A DNA stretch of 64,000 nt from NCBI GenBank assembly GCA_020633195.1, contig JACKEC010000018.1, positions 186,001-250,000 of the forward strand. The letters are read 5' to 3'. Under the pieces are notes generated by a model. The model was not told where the DNA came from and made no database searches. It worked only from the letters and a program-made list of their open reading frames with translations. Source of the stretch: Sandaracinaceae bacterium (lineage in GTDB: Bacteria; Myxococcota_A; Polyangia; Polyangiales; Sandaracinaceae). Within the stretch, counting starts at the first letter, position 1. Each line of letters begins with the position of its first letter. This document shows, piece after piece, positions 7,431 through 19,628 of this stretch. The position numbers and the translations under genes were made by a program.

Positions 7431-8930
7431 TCAGCGGCGGCGGCGCAGGAGCCAGGGGAGGCCCAGGAGCAGCAGCCACGGCGCGCCCGTGCTGCCGGGC
7501 GAGGTGGAGCAGCCGCTCGAGAGCGGGGTGCCGATGCGGCGCTCCTCGACGCCGCCGTCGGGCGTCTCGTGGCACTCGAAGCCGTCGCAGTTCTGGTCGA
7601 CCTCGTCGTCGCAGATCTCCTCGGCGCCCGGGTGGACCGACGGGTCGGCGTCGTCGCAGTCGAGCTCCTCGGAGACGCCGTCGCCGTCCGCGTCGACCGG
7701 CGGCGTCGTCATCATCATCGACGGGTCCTCGGCGCACTCGGCGGCGGCGCAGCCGAACTCACACGTCTCGCGCTCCACCGCGCCGGCGACGCAGCGCACG
7801 CGGTCGTCTCCGTCGCAGGCCCAGTCGGCGCTGGTGCCCGCGGGGCACGGCGGCGGCTCGAGGACCGTCACGCGGACCTGGAGCTGGTTGTCCGGCGGGC
7901 CGCCCTGATCCGAGAACCAGGCGACGCCCTCCTGCACGAGCGTGAAGAACTGCGGGTAGTCGCCCGGCGCGTCCGGGGCGCGGATGGTGAACGCGAACGT
8001 CCCCGTCTCACCCGGCATCACCACGCGGTCGACCGTCGCGGGGCGGCCGGGGCTGATCCAGTCCGGGCCCGCGAGCGGGCTCGCGCCGTCGCGCGGCTGC
8101 GTCGTGCCGAGGTTGGTCACGCCGGGCATCCACGCGGCCATCCCCGTGTTGCGCAGCACGATCTCGCCGGCCTGCTCCTCGCCCGGGTACAGCTCGAACG
8201 GCGCGGCCGCGAGCGGGAAGGACTGGCTGACCCACTCCGCCGCGTAGTCGACGGTGGACTCCCAGAAGTCCGCGCCCATCTCGCTGTAGACGCCAGTCGT
8301 GTTGTCCCGGTAGTGCGCGTAGCGCGAGCTCCAGCACGAGGCCGAGGGCGTGCAGCCGTTGTAGTAGTGCGTGACCGTCCGGATCCACGCGTCCCACTGG
8401 CCGTTGCCGATGCGCACGCCGTTGATCCAGGCGATCGCCTGATCGCGGTTGTCGACGCCCGGCACGTAGGTCGAGCGGATGACCATCGCCACGACGAAGT
8501 CGACGGCCGCCGCGACGTTGCCGGCGATCAAGAGGACCCGGTCGCCCTCGCGGCGCAGGGTGTCGTCGAACGTGCCCGCGTCGAACTGGAACATGCCCAG
8601 GCCGCCCTGACGCAGGGAGCAGGGGCCGTCGCCCGCGCCCGCGACCACCGGGCCGCCGCCGCAGTCCGGCGAGTTCGGCCCCTGGCAGGCCCAGGTGAGC
8701 TCCGACCAGCAGTGGCTCATCGACGTCTCGGCGTCGGCGATCCCCGCGAGGAGCCAGCCCTGGGTGATGCCGTTCGCCGCCGCGGCGTCGCGGATCTGTC
8801 CCGCCCGCACCCGGCGCTGAGCCGCGGTCAGGTTGGACTCCGTCGCGGCGACGTCGGAGAGCTCGGCGGGGGCGAGGCAGCCGGCGAGGCCGGTCACCAT
8901 CAACAACAGTGGGAGGGTACGTCGAAGCAC
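7431..8930 (-). CDS. Lysozyme-like lipoprotein with FW-type Ig and MYXO-CTERM-like tail
   Basis: About 499 residues. GTG 8930 gives VLRRTLPLLL and a lipobox (TGLAGC), so the N terminus is probably lipidated. At about 30-230 is a lysozyme or lytic-transglycosylase-like domain with an early Glu (GIADAETSMSH), GLGMFQF and HYYNGC. At about 255-385 is an Ig-like module with spaced tryptophans (AAWMPGVTNLG, GPDWISPGRPA, VAWFSDQGG) resembling the NBR1-type FW domain. Then follow a Cys-rich segment, a MopE-like metal-binding motif (DGDGVSEELDCDD, EEICDDEVDQNCDG) and a tail PWLLLLGLPWLLRRRR resembling a MYXO-CTERM signal. It probably acts on peptidoglycan at the cell surface. It converges on the sigma-54 gene. 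Confidence 0.8.
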   Translation of the reverse strand: MLRRTLPLLLMVTGLAGCLAPAELSDVAATESNLTAAQRRVRAGQIRDAAAANGITQGWLLAGIADAETSMSHCWSELTWACQGPNSPDCGGGPVVAGAGDGPCSLRQGGLGMFQFDAGTFDDTLRREGDRVLLIAGNVAAAVDFVVAMVIRSTYVPGVDNRDQAIAWINGVRIGNGQWDAWIRTVTHYYNGCTPSASCWSSRYAHYRDNTTGVYSEMGADFWESTVDYAAEWVSQSFPLAAAPFELYPGEEQAGEIVLRNTGMAAWMPGVTNLGTTQPRDGASPLAGPDWISPGRPATVDRVVMPGETGTFAFTIRAPDAPGDYPQFFTLVQEGVAWFSDQGGPPDNQLQVRVTVLEPPPCPAGTSADWACDGDDRVRCVAGAVERETCEFGCAAAECAEDPSMMMTTPPVDADGDGVSEELDCDDADPSVHPGAEEICDDEVDQNCDGFECHETPDGGVEERRIGTPLSSGCSTSPGSTGAPWLLLLGLPWLLRRRR

Positions 8931-9172
8931 GACCCCTCCGACCGCAAGCCCCGAGCCAAGCGGCCGGGGCGGCCTCGCGCCGACCGCGCTGATGTCTGGA
9001 GTCCGCATCCCGGCTCCAGGGTGGCTCAGAAGCGGGCCGATTCCCATGCCTGACCCCGTCCAAGATCTGAACGGCCCGAGCGCGGGCCGGAGCCCGGAGC
9101 GCTCCCCGAGCCTTGCGGTGGCCGCGGGAGCGTGGTCCATTTCCGCCCGGCGAAGGCCGAGGAGGAGAATCG

Positions 9173-9619
9173 ATGAAGCGACTTGCACTGGCTTGTCTGT
9201 CCGCGATCGCGCTCGGAGCGTGCGGCGGGGGCGGCGGCGACACGGAAGGCGGCCAAGAGGCCTCGACGGAGTACGAAGGCCCGATCGCGTCCTCGGACGT
9301 GGCCCGCGGACAGGAGGTCTACGACCAGGTCTGCTCGGGCTGTCACTCGAACGGCCCCTCGCTCGAGAACATCGGGTGGTCCGCGGCCCGCGTGCGCCGA
9401 CAGATCCGCGAGGGCTCGGGCCGCATGCCCCCCATCCGCGCGACCCGCGTGAGCGACGACGACCTCGAGGCGATCCTCGCCTGGATGCAGACGATCGGCG
9501 GCGTGACCGGCGACGGCGCCGCGCCGGCGAGCACGGGCGGTCAGGACACCGACGGCGACGTGGACGAGGACGACCTCGACGACGAGGCCGACGAGAGCGG
9601 CGCCGACACGGACGCCTGA
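9173..9619 (+). CDS. c-type cytochrome lipoprotein
   Basis: A 148-residue protein with signal peptide and lipobox (ALGAC, Cys about 18) and a Gly/Glu linker. It carries one class I cytochrome c domain: heme-binding CSGCH at about 54-58 and a distal Met in GRMPP at about 83. The C terminus is a strongly acidic Asp/Glu/Gly tail. ATG 9173 is preceded by GGAGGAG, a strong ribosome binding site. It would be a membrane-anchored electron carrier. The monooxygenase gene starts 7 bases downstream, so the two are probably cotranscribed, but no direct redox partnership is shown. Confidence 0.88.
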   Translation: MKRLALACLSAIALGACGGGGGDTEGGQEASTEYEGPIASSDVARGQEVYDQVCSGCHSNGPSLENIGWSAARVRRQIREGSGRMPPIRATRVSDDDLEAILAWMQTIGGVTGDGAAPASTGGQDTDGDVDEDDLDDEADESGADTDA

Positions 9620-9625
9620 TCCCTG

Positions 9626-10933
9626 GTGCGCGAGCTCCCCGTCTGCGTGATCGGCGCCGGCTCGTCCGGCATCGCGACGTGCAAGACGCTGCACGAGCAG
9701 GGCATCCCGTTCGAGTGCTTCGAGGCCGGCGACCGCGTGGGCGGCAACTGGGTCTACGAGAACTCGAACGGGATGAGCGCCTGCTACCGCGGCCTGCACA
9801 TCAACACGAGCAAGCGGCGGATGGAGTACGCCGCCTTCCCGATGCCGGACGACTACCCGGACTTCCCGCATCACTCCCAGATCGCCGCGTACTTCGACGA
9901 GTACGTCGATCACTTCGGGTTCCGGGGCGCGATCCGCTTCGCCACGCGCGTCGAGCGCGTCACCCGCGAGCGCGGCGCGTGGCTCGTCGAGACCGACCGC
10001 GGGGACGCGCGCCGCTACGGCGCCCTCGTCGTGGCCAACGGGCACCACTGGAGCCCGCGGATGCCCAGGCTCGAGGGCCGCTTCGACGGCGAGCTGCTCC
10101 ACAGCCACGCGTTCCGCGACGCGGACGCGTGGGCCGGCAAGCGCGTCGTGGTGCTCGGCATCGGCAACAGCGCGATGGACATCGCCGTCGAGGCCTCGAG
10201 GATCGCCGACGCCGTGTTCCTCGCGTCCCGGCGCGGCGCCTGGATCCTGCCCAAGTACCTCTTCGGCAAGCCCGCGGACACGCTGCCGCTGAAGCCGTGG
10301 GTGCCGTTCGCGATCCGGCGCCTCGCGGTGGACCTGATCCTGCGGGCGACGGTGGGGCACCCGACCGATCACGGCCTGCCGATGCCCGACCACCGGCTCG
10401 GCGAGGCGCACCCGACGATCAGCCAGACCATCCTCGAGCGCCTCGACGCGGGCGCGGTCCAGCACCGCCCGAACATCGCGCGGCTCGACGGCGACGGCGT
10501 CGTCTTCGAGGACGGCACCCGCGAGCGCGCCGACGTGCTCGTGTGCTGCACCGGCTACGACGTGCGCTTCCCGTTCTTCGACGAGGGCTTCGTGAGCGCG
10601 CCGAACAACGACCTGCCGCTCTTCATGCGGGTCTTCCACCCCGATCACCCGAGCCTGTTCTTCGTCGGCCTCGTGCAGCCGCTCGGCGCGATCATGCCGA
10701 TCGCCGAGGTGCAGTCCGCATGGATCGCCGACGCGCTGCGCGGCCGCTACGCGCTCCCCGACGCGGCGACGCTGGCCCGGCGCATGGACGCGGAGCGTCG
10801 CGCGATGTTCGACCGCTACGTCGCCTCCCCGCGGCACACGATCCAGGTCGACTTCGACGACTACCTCGTCGACGTCGCGCGCGAGCGGCGGCGCGGGGCG
10901 GTTCGCGCGGCGCGGCGTGGCTTCGCGCGCTGA
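9626..10933 (+). CDS. Flavin-containing monooxygenase
   Basis: A 435-residue protein of the class B flavin monooxygenase / FMO family. It has an FAD-binding Rossmann motif near the N terminus (VIGAGSSGIA, about 7-16), GGNWVYE, a second NADPH-binding motif (VVLGIGNSAMD, about 174-184) and an FMO-type fingerprint around FDGELLHSHAF. Such enzymes use NADPH and O2 to oxidise N, S or carbonyl substrates; the substrate here is unknown. It starts with GTG shortly after the cytochrome gene and is followed after 23 bases by an arginase-family gene, giving a likely three-gene operon. Confidence 0.88.
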   Translation: MRELPVCVIGAGSSGIATCKTLHEQGIPFECFEAGDRVGGNWVYENSNGMSACYRGLHINTSKRRMEYAAFPMPDDYPDFPHHSQIAAYFDEYVDHFGFRGAIRFATRVERVTRERGAWLVETDRGDARRYGALVVANGHHWSPRMPRLEGRFDGELLHSHAFRDADAWAGKRVVVLGIGNSAMDIAVEASRIADAVFLASRRGAWILPKYLFGKPADTLPLKPWVPFAIRRLAVDLILRATVGHPTDHGLPMPDHRLGEAHPTISQTILERLDAGAVQHRPNIARLDGDGVVFEDGTRERADVLVCCTGYDVRFPFFDEGFVSAPNNDLPLFMRVFHPDHPSLFFVGLVQPLGAIMPIAEVQSAWIADALRGRYALPDAATLARRMDAERRAMFDRYVASPRHTIQVDFDDYLVDVARERRRGAVRAARRGFAR

Positions 10934-10956
10934 GCGCGGAGTGCTACCTCTCGCGC

Positions 10957-11997
10957 ATGGCGCGCTTCGACCTCGAGGGCTTCGATCCCAACGCCGCGGC
11001 GTTGGAGGACACCGGCATCTTCGGACTCCCGTGCTCGGCCGAGGAGGCCGGCGTGGTCCTCTTGCCGGTGCCGTGGGAGGTGACGACGTCGTACCGGCCC
11101 GGCACCGCGCGGGGGCCCGCCGCGATCCTCGAGGCGTCCCGGCAGGTGGACCTCTACGACGTGGAGACCGGCCGCCCCTACCGCCTCGGCATCGCGATGG
11201 TCGACCCGTGGCCGGACGTGCGCGTGTGGAACGCCGAGGGCCGCGCCCTCGCGGAGCCGATCATCGAGGCGGGCGGCGCGATCGAGGGTCGCCCCGAGCT
11301 CGAGGCCGCGCTCGCGCGGGTGAACCTCCTCGGCGAGCGCCTCAACGAGCGCGTGAGAGCCGAGACGGAGCGCTGGCTGGCGGACGGTCGCCTCGTCGGC
11401 GTCGTCGGCGGTGACCACTCCACGCCGTTCGGCGCGATCCAGGCCATCGCCGCCGCGCACCCCGGCCTCGGCATCCTCCACATCGACGCCCACGCCGACC
11501 TGCGCGAGGCCTACGAGGGCTTCACCTGGTCGCACGCCTCGATCATGCACAACGTCATGACACGCGTGCCCGACGTCGCGCGCCTCGTCCAGGTCGGCAT
11601 CCGCGATCTCTGCGAGGCCGAGGTCGACGCGATCAAGGGATCGCGCGGTCGCATCGTCACCTTCTACGACACCGAGACCAAGACCCGCGGCTTCGCCGGC
11701 CAGGGCTGGGCCGGCCAGTGCGAGCGCATGGTCGAGGCGCTGCCCGAAGAGGTCTACATCTCCTTCGACATCGACGGCCTCGACCCGACCCTGTGCCCGA
11801 ACACCGGCACCCCCGTCCCGGGCGGCCTCGACTACGCGCAGGCCGTGATGCTCATCGGCACCGTCGTCCGGAGCGGCCGCCGCATCGTCGGCTTCGACCT
11901 CAACGAGGTCGCGCCGGGAGACGACGAGTGGGACGCCAACGTCGGCGCGCGGATCCTCTACAAGATGATCGGCTGGGCCCTCGCCTCGCGGGAGTAG
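10957..11997 (+). CDS. Arginase/agmatinase-family ureohydrolase
   Basis: A 346-residue metal-dependent ureohydrolase. The binuclear-Mn ligands are visible in GGDHS (about 151-155), HIDAHADLR (about 175-183) and SFDIDGLDP (about 270-278). The family hydrolyses arginine, agmatine, formimidoylglutamate or other guanidino compounds to urea or an analogue plus an amine. Spermidine synthase lies about 39 kb away, so agmatinase (putrescine supply) is attractive, but specificity cannot be read here. The start ATG 10957 was chosen because the protein aligns from MARFDLEGF; the longer open frame upstream lies inside the monooxygenase gene. Confidence 0.88.
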   Translation: MARFDLEGFDPNAAALEDTGIFGLPCSAEEAGVVLLPVPWEVTTSYRPGTARGPAAILEASRQVDLYDVETGRPYRLGIAMVDPWPDVRVWNAEGRALAEPIIEAGGAIEGRPELEAALARVNLLGERLNERVRAETERWLADGRLVGVVGGDHSTPFGAIQAIAAAHPGLGILHIDAHADLREAYEGFTWSHASIMHNVMTRVPDVARLVQVGIRDLCEAEVDAIKGSRGRIVTFYDTETKTRGFAGQGWAGQCERMVEALPEEVYISFDIDGLDPTLCPNTGTPVPGGLDYAQAVMLIGTVVRSGRRIVGFDLNEVAPGDDEWDANVGARILYKMIGWALASRE

Positions 11998-12063
11998 AGG
12001 GGCCGGTCGTCCCGACGAGAGAAGCGGTTCTGGGAGTAGGGGAGAGTGAGAGAGGAGGAGCGT

Positions 12064-12078
12064 GCGCGCTTCGCGCGC
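12064..12078. terminator. GC hairpin between convergent genes
   Basis: A perfect 6-bp stem (GCGCGC / GCGCGC) with a TTC loop lies in the 125-base gap between the arginase-family gene and the convergent radical SAM gene. There is no T-run on either strand, so intrinsic termination is uncertain. The loop is of the same GC-TTC-GC (GCGAAGC on the other strand) type seen in repeats elsewhere in the window. Confidence 0.45.
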
Positions 12079-12122
12079 GTTCCTGTCGGGGACCATCGGA
12101 CCACCCGGCGTGGACGCCCGCG

Positions 12123-12893
12123 TCACGCCCCGAGGCGGACGAGCTGACCGTCGTCGCAGGGCGCGAGCCCCAGCCCGTCGAGCGCGCGTGTCAACGCGGC
12201 GTGCGTCAGCGCGTCGAGGCGTCGGCGGGTGCGCGTGTAGCTGCACCACGCTACGGTGCGGTCGGCCGCGACCGACACGAAGCGGGGGCTCGCCCCGCAG
12301 CCTCGAAGGCAGGTCATCGACTGGAACGGGCCGGCCGCGACGGCGTGGACCTCTTCGGGCGTCGGCGTGTCGGAGCCGCGCATGGGGAGGTACACGATCC
12401 TCTCGTTGCCGATCCCGCGGTCGCGCAGGGCGGCGGCGGCGTCCCGGGCCGCGTCGAGGCGGGAGCGCGCGACCACGAGGTTGACGCCGCTCGGGACGCC
12501 GCGTTCGGCGAGCGCTTGGACTTGCTCGATCACCCGCCTCACCTCGCCGCGTCCGCGCGGATCGTGGATGGAGACGTGGACCTTGTCCGGCCGCGCGCCG
12601 ACGAGGCGCTCGAAGAGGGCCGCGTCGCTCAACGGCAGGCCGTTGGTCGTCAGTGAGCGCAGGAGCACGCCCTCGAGGCCGGCGAGGACGTCGAAGACGC
12701 CCACCCACTCGAGCGGCTCACCCCCGCCGAGCGATAGGGACCGCACGCCGTGCGCCGCGAGGTCGGCGCCGAACGCGATCAGCTCGTCGGCGGTCCACTC
12801 GCCGTCGCCGTCGGGCGTCGAGCCGTTGTAGCAGAACGCGCAAGCCTTGCTGCACCGGCGCGACGGCTCCACCGACACGCGCTCGAGCGTCAC
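12123..12893 (-). CDS. Radical SAM protein
   Basis: A 256-residue compact radical SAM protein. The [4Fe-4S] motif CSKACAFC is at about 14-21, the SAM-binding glycine motif LSLGGGEPLEW at about 50-60, and the strand HVSIHDP is typical of the TIM-barrel core. Two late cysteines in CLRGCGAS and one in AWCSY might bind an auxiliary cluster, but no full SPASM set is evident. GTG 12893 overlaps the stop of the upstream gene by 4 bases (GTGA), so translation is coupled. The product modified is unknown; the small size fits peptide- or cofactor-modifying radical SAM enzymes. Confidence 0.82.
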   Translation of the reverse strand: MTLERVSVEPSRRCSKACAFCYNGSTPDGDGEWTADELIAFGADLAAHGVRSLSLGGGEPLEWVGVFDVLAGLEGVLLRSLTTNGLPLSDAALFERLVGARPDKVHVSIHDPRGRGEVRRVIEQVQALAERGVPSGVNLVVARSRLDAARDAAAALRDRGIGNERIVYLPMRGSDTPTPEEVHAVAAGPFQSMTCLRGCGASPRFVSVAADRTVAWCSYTRTRRRLDALTHAALTRALDGLGLAPCDDGQLVRLGA

Positions 12894-13735
12894 CGGAGCA
12901 GCCAGACGAGGACGCCGACGGCGACGAGCACCGCGAACCCGAGCAAGATCCGCCGCGCGGTCTTCGGATCCATCGCTGCCCCGTCCAGCGCCGTCGTCGC
13001 GGCGGGCTCCGGCGCCTGCCCGCGCAGGTCGGTGTCGCCCCAGATGTGGCACTCGGTCTCGGTGAGGTGGTCGGCGAGGTGCAGCTCGGCCGCGTCGGCG
13101 AAGCGCACGTCGAGCTTGAGCTGACCGACCTTCTCCTTCAGCTCCGCGGGGAGGCTCTCCATCCCGAGCGGATCGATCGGCGTGGTCTCGCGCAGGTAGC
13201 GGCCGGGGTCCCCGAAGTCGTTGCCGAAGCGGTACAGCGAGCCGCCGCCGTCCTCGCGCCAGTACGTGATCTCGTCGGCCACGATCAGGCGCGCGACCCC
13301 GTCGTCGGCCTGGAGCTCGGCGAGGCGCGCGGGCTCGACGGGCTTCGTCGACGCGACCACGCGCGGCTCCGCGTCGCGCAGCACGAGCCACCCTTCGCCG
13401 AGGCGCTCGTGGACGGAGTAGGTGCGCCCCGCGGCGTCGCGATACGTCGTCGGCGACTCGTCGACGTCCGGCTCGAGCACCAGCACGACCTCTTGTCGGT
13501 AGCTCGGCAGCGGGAGGTCGTCGTCCTCGGCGTCCGGGAAGGTCCCGTCCCCGAGCGCGCGCGCCGCGACGGCGAGCTCGAGCGGCCACGCGTCGAAGTC
13601 GCCGCCCTCGGGGCCCGCGGCGGCGTTCATCGGCAGCGCGCCGCCCTCCCCCGTCTCGAAGGCGGCCACGAACCCGTCCGCGTCGATCGCGAACCAGGTC
13701 GTGTCCATCGAGTGCGCGGCGGGGCAGTCGGTCAC
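12890..13735 (-). CDS. Unknown protein with C-terminal membrane anchor
   Basis: A 281-residue acidic protein with one C-terminal transmembrane helix (ILLGFAVLVAVGVLVWLL) and a cytoplasmic-looking N-terminal part, consistent with a tail-anchored protein. No family was recognised. Tryptophans and charged pairs are spread through the sequence (YWREDGGGSLYRFGNDFGD). Its stop overlaps the radical SAM start, and it begins 8 bases after the peptidase gene's stop on the same strand. The three genes 16058-12123 therefore look like one transcription unit; it may partner with the radical SAM protein. Confidence 0.75.
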   Translation of the reverse strand: MTDCPAAHSMDTTWFAIDADGFVAAFETGEGGALPMNAAAGPEGGDFDAWPLELAVAARALGDGTFPDAEDDDLPLPSYRQEVVLVLEPDVDESPTTYRDAAGRTYSVHERLGEGWLVLRDAEPRVVASTKPVEPARLAELQADDGVARLIVADEITYWREDGGGSLYRFGNDFGDPGRYLRETTPIDPLGMESLPAELKEKVGQLKLDVRFADAAELHLADHLTETECHIWGDTDLRGQAPEPAATTALDGAAMDPKTARRILLGFAVLVAVGVLVWLLR

Positions 13736-13742
13736 GCGGCGC

Positions 13743-16058
13743 TCACTCGCCCCGCAGGTGCTGCTCGAAGAAGCCGATCACCCGCTGCTGCAGCCGCGAC
13801 ATCACGACCGGCTCGGGCACCATGTGCGTCAGCCCGCTGAGCGCGAGCAGCTCGCTCGGGCGGCCCGCGCGGAGCATCGCGTTCTGCAGCTTGAGCGAGT
13901 GGCTGAAGTACACGTTGTCGTCGGCGGTGCCGTGGACGAGGAGCATCGGCCGCAGGTCCTCGACGGGGGCCTCGACCGCGAACGTCAGCACGGAGCTGCG
14001 GTGGTACGCACCCTCCTCGCCGTCGGCCTCCGGGAGGCCGAGGTAGCGCTCGGTGTAGTGCGTGTCGTAGTCGCGCCACTCGCTGACCGGCGCGCCCGCG
14101 ACCGCGGCGCGGAAGATGTCCGGCCGGCGGAGCCCCGCCATCGCGGAGAAGTAGCCGCCGAAGCTCCAGCCCCACACGCCGACCCGCGACAGGTCGAGCT
14201 CGGGGTGCGCGTCGCCGAGCTGCTGGAGGGCCTCGATCTGGTCCTCGAGCGGCGCGGAGATGAAGTCGCCGTCGATCGCCCGCTCCCAGTCGCGGCCGCG
14301 CCCCGGGGTCCCGCGGCCGTCGATGAGCACGACGATGAAGTTGTGATCCGCGTGCCACTGATCGAGCAGGTAGCCGCGCGACTGGCGCGTGACCTGGCGC
14401 GCGTGCGGGCCGCCATAGACGTGGAGGATCACCGGGTAGCGCAGCGACTCGTCGAAGTCGCGGGGCCGCACGATCGCGGTGCGCCACTCGCGGCGCCCGA
14501 CCGTCTCGAACGTGAGGTTCGGCTCGAAGGGAGCCTCCTCGGCCTCGGAGCCCAGCGTGCCGACCTCGGCGCCGTTCGCGCGTCGGACCACGCTCGCGCC
14601 GGTGCCGTCCTCGAGCTGCTTGGTGTGCACCCAGAGGCTCGAGTCGTGCGCGACGACCGCCGAGTGCTCGCCCGGCTCGGTGGTCACGCGCTCGGGCTCG
14701 CCCTCGCCGTCGAGGCGGACGCGGTAGATGTGCGTCTCGCTCGACTCCTCGCTGGCCGCGATCCACGCGACGCCCGCGGTCTCGTCGACGTGGACGAGCG
14801 ATCGGTAGTCGAGGTCGCCCGTGGTCAGCGCGCGCGCGCGCGTCCCGTCCGCGAGCCGCAGCTCGAGCGCGAAGCGCCCGTCACGCTCGGTGCTCCAGAG
14901 GAGCTGCGTGCCGTTGGCGACCCAGCGCGGGACGGTCTGATCGAGGTTGAGCCACGCGTCGTCCGACTCGACGAAGAGCTCCGCGGTCGCGCCCGTGGCC
15001 GGGTCCACGGTCCGCAACGACTCGTGCTCTTGTTCACGGTCCTGCACCAGGATCGTGAGCGGCCCCTCGGCCGACCACACCACGGTACAGAGGTACGGGT
15101 AGGCCTCGTGATCCCAGTCGACCCACCGGGTCGAGCCGCCGCGGATCGCGATCACGCCGAGCCGGACCGCTGCGTTGGCCTGTCCGGGCCGCGGGTACGG
15201 CCACGACGCCGGCTCGCTCTCCGGGTGCATCGGGTCGAGGATGTGCATCCGCTCCATCCCTGCGTGGTCGGTCTGCTGGTAGAGGATCGACTGGCCGTCG
15301 GGCGCCCACCAGAAGCCGCGCATGCGGTCCATCTCCTCCTGGGCGACGAACTCCGCGAGGCCGTTGGTGATCCCCGTGTTCGCGCGGGAGGTGAGCCGCG
15401 CCTCGGCGCCCGTCGCGACGTCGATCACGTAGAGGTCGCCGTCGCGGACCGTCGCGACGTGGGTGCCGTCGGGGCTGAAGCGCGGATCGATCGCGCCGCC
15501 CGCGTCGCTCTCGATCTCGCGGATCGCGCTGGCCTCGCCGATCGTCGCGCGGTCCACGAGGAACAGCCGCCCCGAGAGCGGGACGAGCAGCGTCGAGCCG
15601 TCGCGGCTGACCGAGAACGACGCGATGCCGCGCGCGGTGAGGCGCATGCGCTCTCGCCGCGCCGCCTCCTCGGCGCTCAGCTCCTCCTCGCCGCCGCCGA
15701 GCAGCATCTCGGCGGTCAGCAGCTCGCGCTCCTCGCCGCTCTCGGCGTCGAAGTAGTAGAGCTTCCCCTCGAGGCTGCGACCGCCGGAGCGAAGGAACAG
15801 CACCCCGCTCCCGTCGCGCAGCATCGTGATCGATCGCGGGAACCCGAGCCGGAAGCGGTTCGTCTCCGCGTACGCGTCGAGGAACGCCACGTCCGGATGC
15901 GCCGCGGGCGCGAGCGCGCGCTCGCCGTCGGCCTCCTCCCCGCTGCCGGAGGGGTTCGGATCGACGGGGCCGTCCGAGCTCGAGTCGCAGCCGTACGCGA
16001 ACGGGCCAGACGCCAGGGCCGCCAGCAGCGATGCCGTGGTCTTCAAGGAGAGTCTCAC
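13743..16058 (-). CDS. Dipeptidyl-peptidase IV-like S9 prolyl peptidase, lipoprotein
   Basis: 771 residues. The signal peptide ends in a lipobox-like FAYGC (Cys about 24), followed by a short Ser/Gly/Asp linker. A beta-propeller-like region with repeated SPDGT-type strands spans about 60-530. An alpha/beta hydrolase domain follows with catalytic Ser in GWSFGGY (about 629), Asp in GTADDNVYF (about 709) and His in GLTHM (about 744). Family S9B enzymes remove dipeptides from peptides with penultimate Pro/Ala. The Glu pair of DPP-IV that binds the substrate N terminus may be EFVAQEEMDR (about 235-245). It probably digests peptides outside the cytoplasmic membrane. Confidence 0.92.
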   Translation of the reverse strand: MRLSLKTTASLLAALASGPFAYGCDSSSDGPVDPNPSGSGEEADGERALAPAAHPDVAFLDAYAETNRFRLGFPRSITMLRDGSGVLFLRSGGRSLEGKLYYFDAESGEERELLTAEMLLGGGEEELSAEEAARRERMRLTARGIASFSVSRDGSTLLVPLSGRLFLVDRATIGEASAIREIESDAGGAIDPRFSPDGTHVATVRDGDLYVIDVATGAEARLTSRANTGITNGLAEFVAQEEMDRMRGFWWAPDGQSILYQQTDHAGMERMHILDPMHPESEPASWPYPRPGQANAAVRLGVIAIRGGSTRWVDWDHEAYPYLCTVVWSAEGPLTILVQDREQEHESLRTVDPATGATAELFVESDDAWLNLDQTVPRWVANGTQLLWSTERDGRFALELRLADGTRARALTTGDLDYRSLVHVDETAGVAWIAASEESSETHIYRVRLDGEGEPERVTTEPGEHSAVVAHDSSLWVHTKQLEDGTGASVVRRANGAEVGTLGSEAEEAPFEPNLTFETVGRREWRTAIVRPRDFDESLRYPVILHVYGGPHARQVTRQSRGYLLDQWHADHNFIVVLIDGRGTPGRGRDWERAIDGDFISAPLEDQIEALQQLGDAHPELDLSRVGVWGWSFGGYFSAMAGLRRPDIFRAAVAGAPVSEWRDYDTHYTERYLGLPEADGEEGAYHRSSVLTFAVEAPVEDLRPMLLVHGTADDNVYFSHSLKLQNAMLRAGRPSELLALSGLTHMVPEPVVMSRLQQRVIGFFEQHLRGE

Positions 16059-16179
16059 TTTCTCTTCTTTCGGGGTCGCGAGAGGGGCGGAGGATAGCCG
16101 AGCCGCGCCGAGCCGCTACGCGTCGCACGGGGGGCCCGGTCACGTGCCCGGCCACCACGCTGGGCGTATCGTCGATCCC

Positions 16180-16698
16180 GTGCGCTCGCTGGTCGTCCTC
16201 GCGCTCCTCACGGTCGCTCCGAATCCCTTGGCGGCGCAGGCGAACGAGCCGACCCTCGACCTCGACGCCGCCCTGGAGCTGGACCTGACCGAGCTGCCGG
16301 GCCCCGCCCTCGAGGCGCTGCGATCGAGCGTCGACGAGGAGGTCGAGACCCGCCTCGCCGAGCTCCCCGCCTTCGAGGTGGCCCCCGTGGTCTTGATCGG
16401 CCTGGCCGTGCCGCCGCTCATCGCGGGGTTCGTCACGTTCTCCGCGGGCTTCGAAGGACCGTTCGCGTACCTGGAGGCCACCATGGGCCTGTGGACCGCG
16501 GCGGGGGTCCTCCTCGTCACGGGGCTCGCCTGGATGATCGAGCGGGTGGTGGCGAGGCGTCTCAGCCCGAGCGCGCAGCCCCTCCGACGAGCGCGTCGCG
16601 TTCAGGCGCGCGTTCGCAGAGAGCTGCGACGCCGACGCCCCCGCACGCGGAGCTGGGATGGGACGGGTCGGCATCCGCGCCGCAGCCCGTGGCATTGA
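16180..16698 (+). CDS. Small membrane protein with signal peptide
   Basis: A 172-residue protein with an N-terminal signal peptide (VRSLVVLALLTVAP, cleavage near AAQA), an acidic helical region (about 25-65) and two transmembrane helices (about 73-95 and 105-125). It ends in a very Arg-rich cytoplasmic tail of about 45 residues. No family was recognised. GTG 16180 was chosen because the signal peptide begins there; the in-frame extension further upstream is Arg/Ser-rich non-coding-looking sequence. It is divergent from the peptidase gene with about 120 bases between starts. Confidence 0.7.
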   Translation: MRSLVVLALLTVAPNPLAAQANEPTLDLDAALELDLTELPGPALEALRSSVDEEVETRLAELPAFEVAPVVLIGLAVPPLIAGFVTFSAGFEGPFAYLEATMGLWTAAGVLLVTGLAWMIERVVARRLSPSAQPLRRARRVQARVRRELRRRRPRTRSWDGTGRHPRRSPWH

Positions 16699-16712
16699 CG
16701 GGAGCTCGTAGG

Positions 16713-19547
<2,835 letters not shown>

Positions 19548-19628
19548 CCGAAGAGTGTGCGGGTTCGGCCTCGGGACTTCACGCGCCGAGAATTTCGGCC
19601 CGGGGCCACCAGCCTCGTACAAGAGGGC

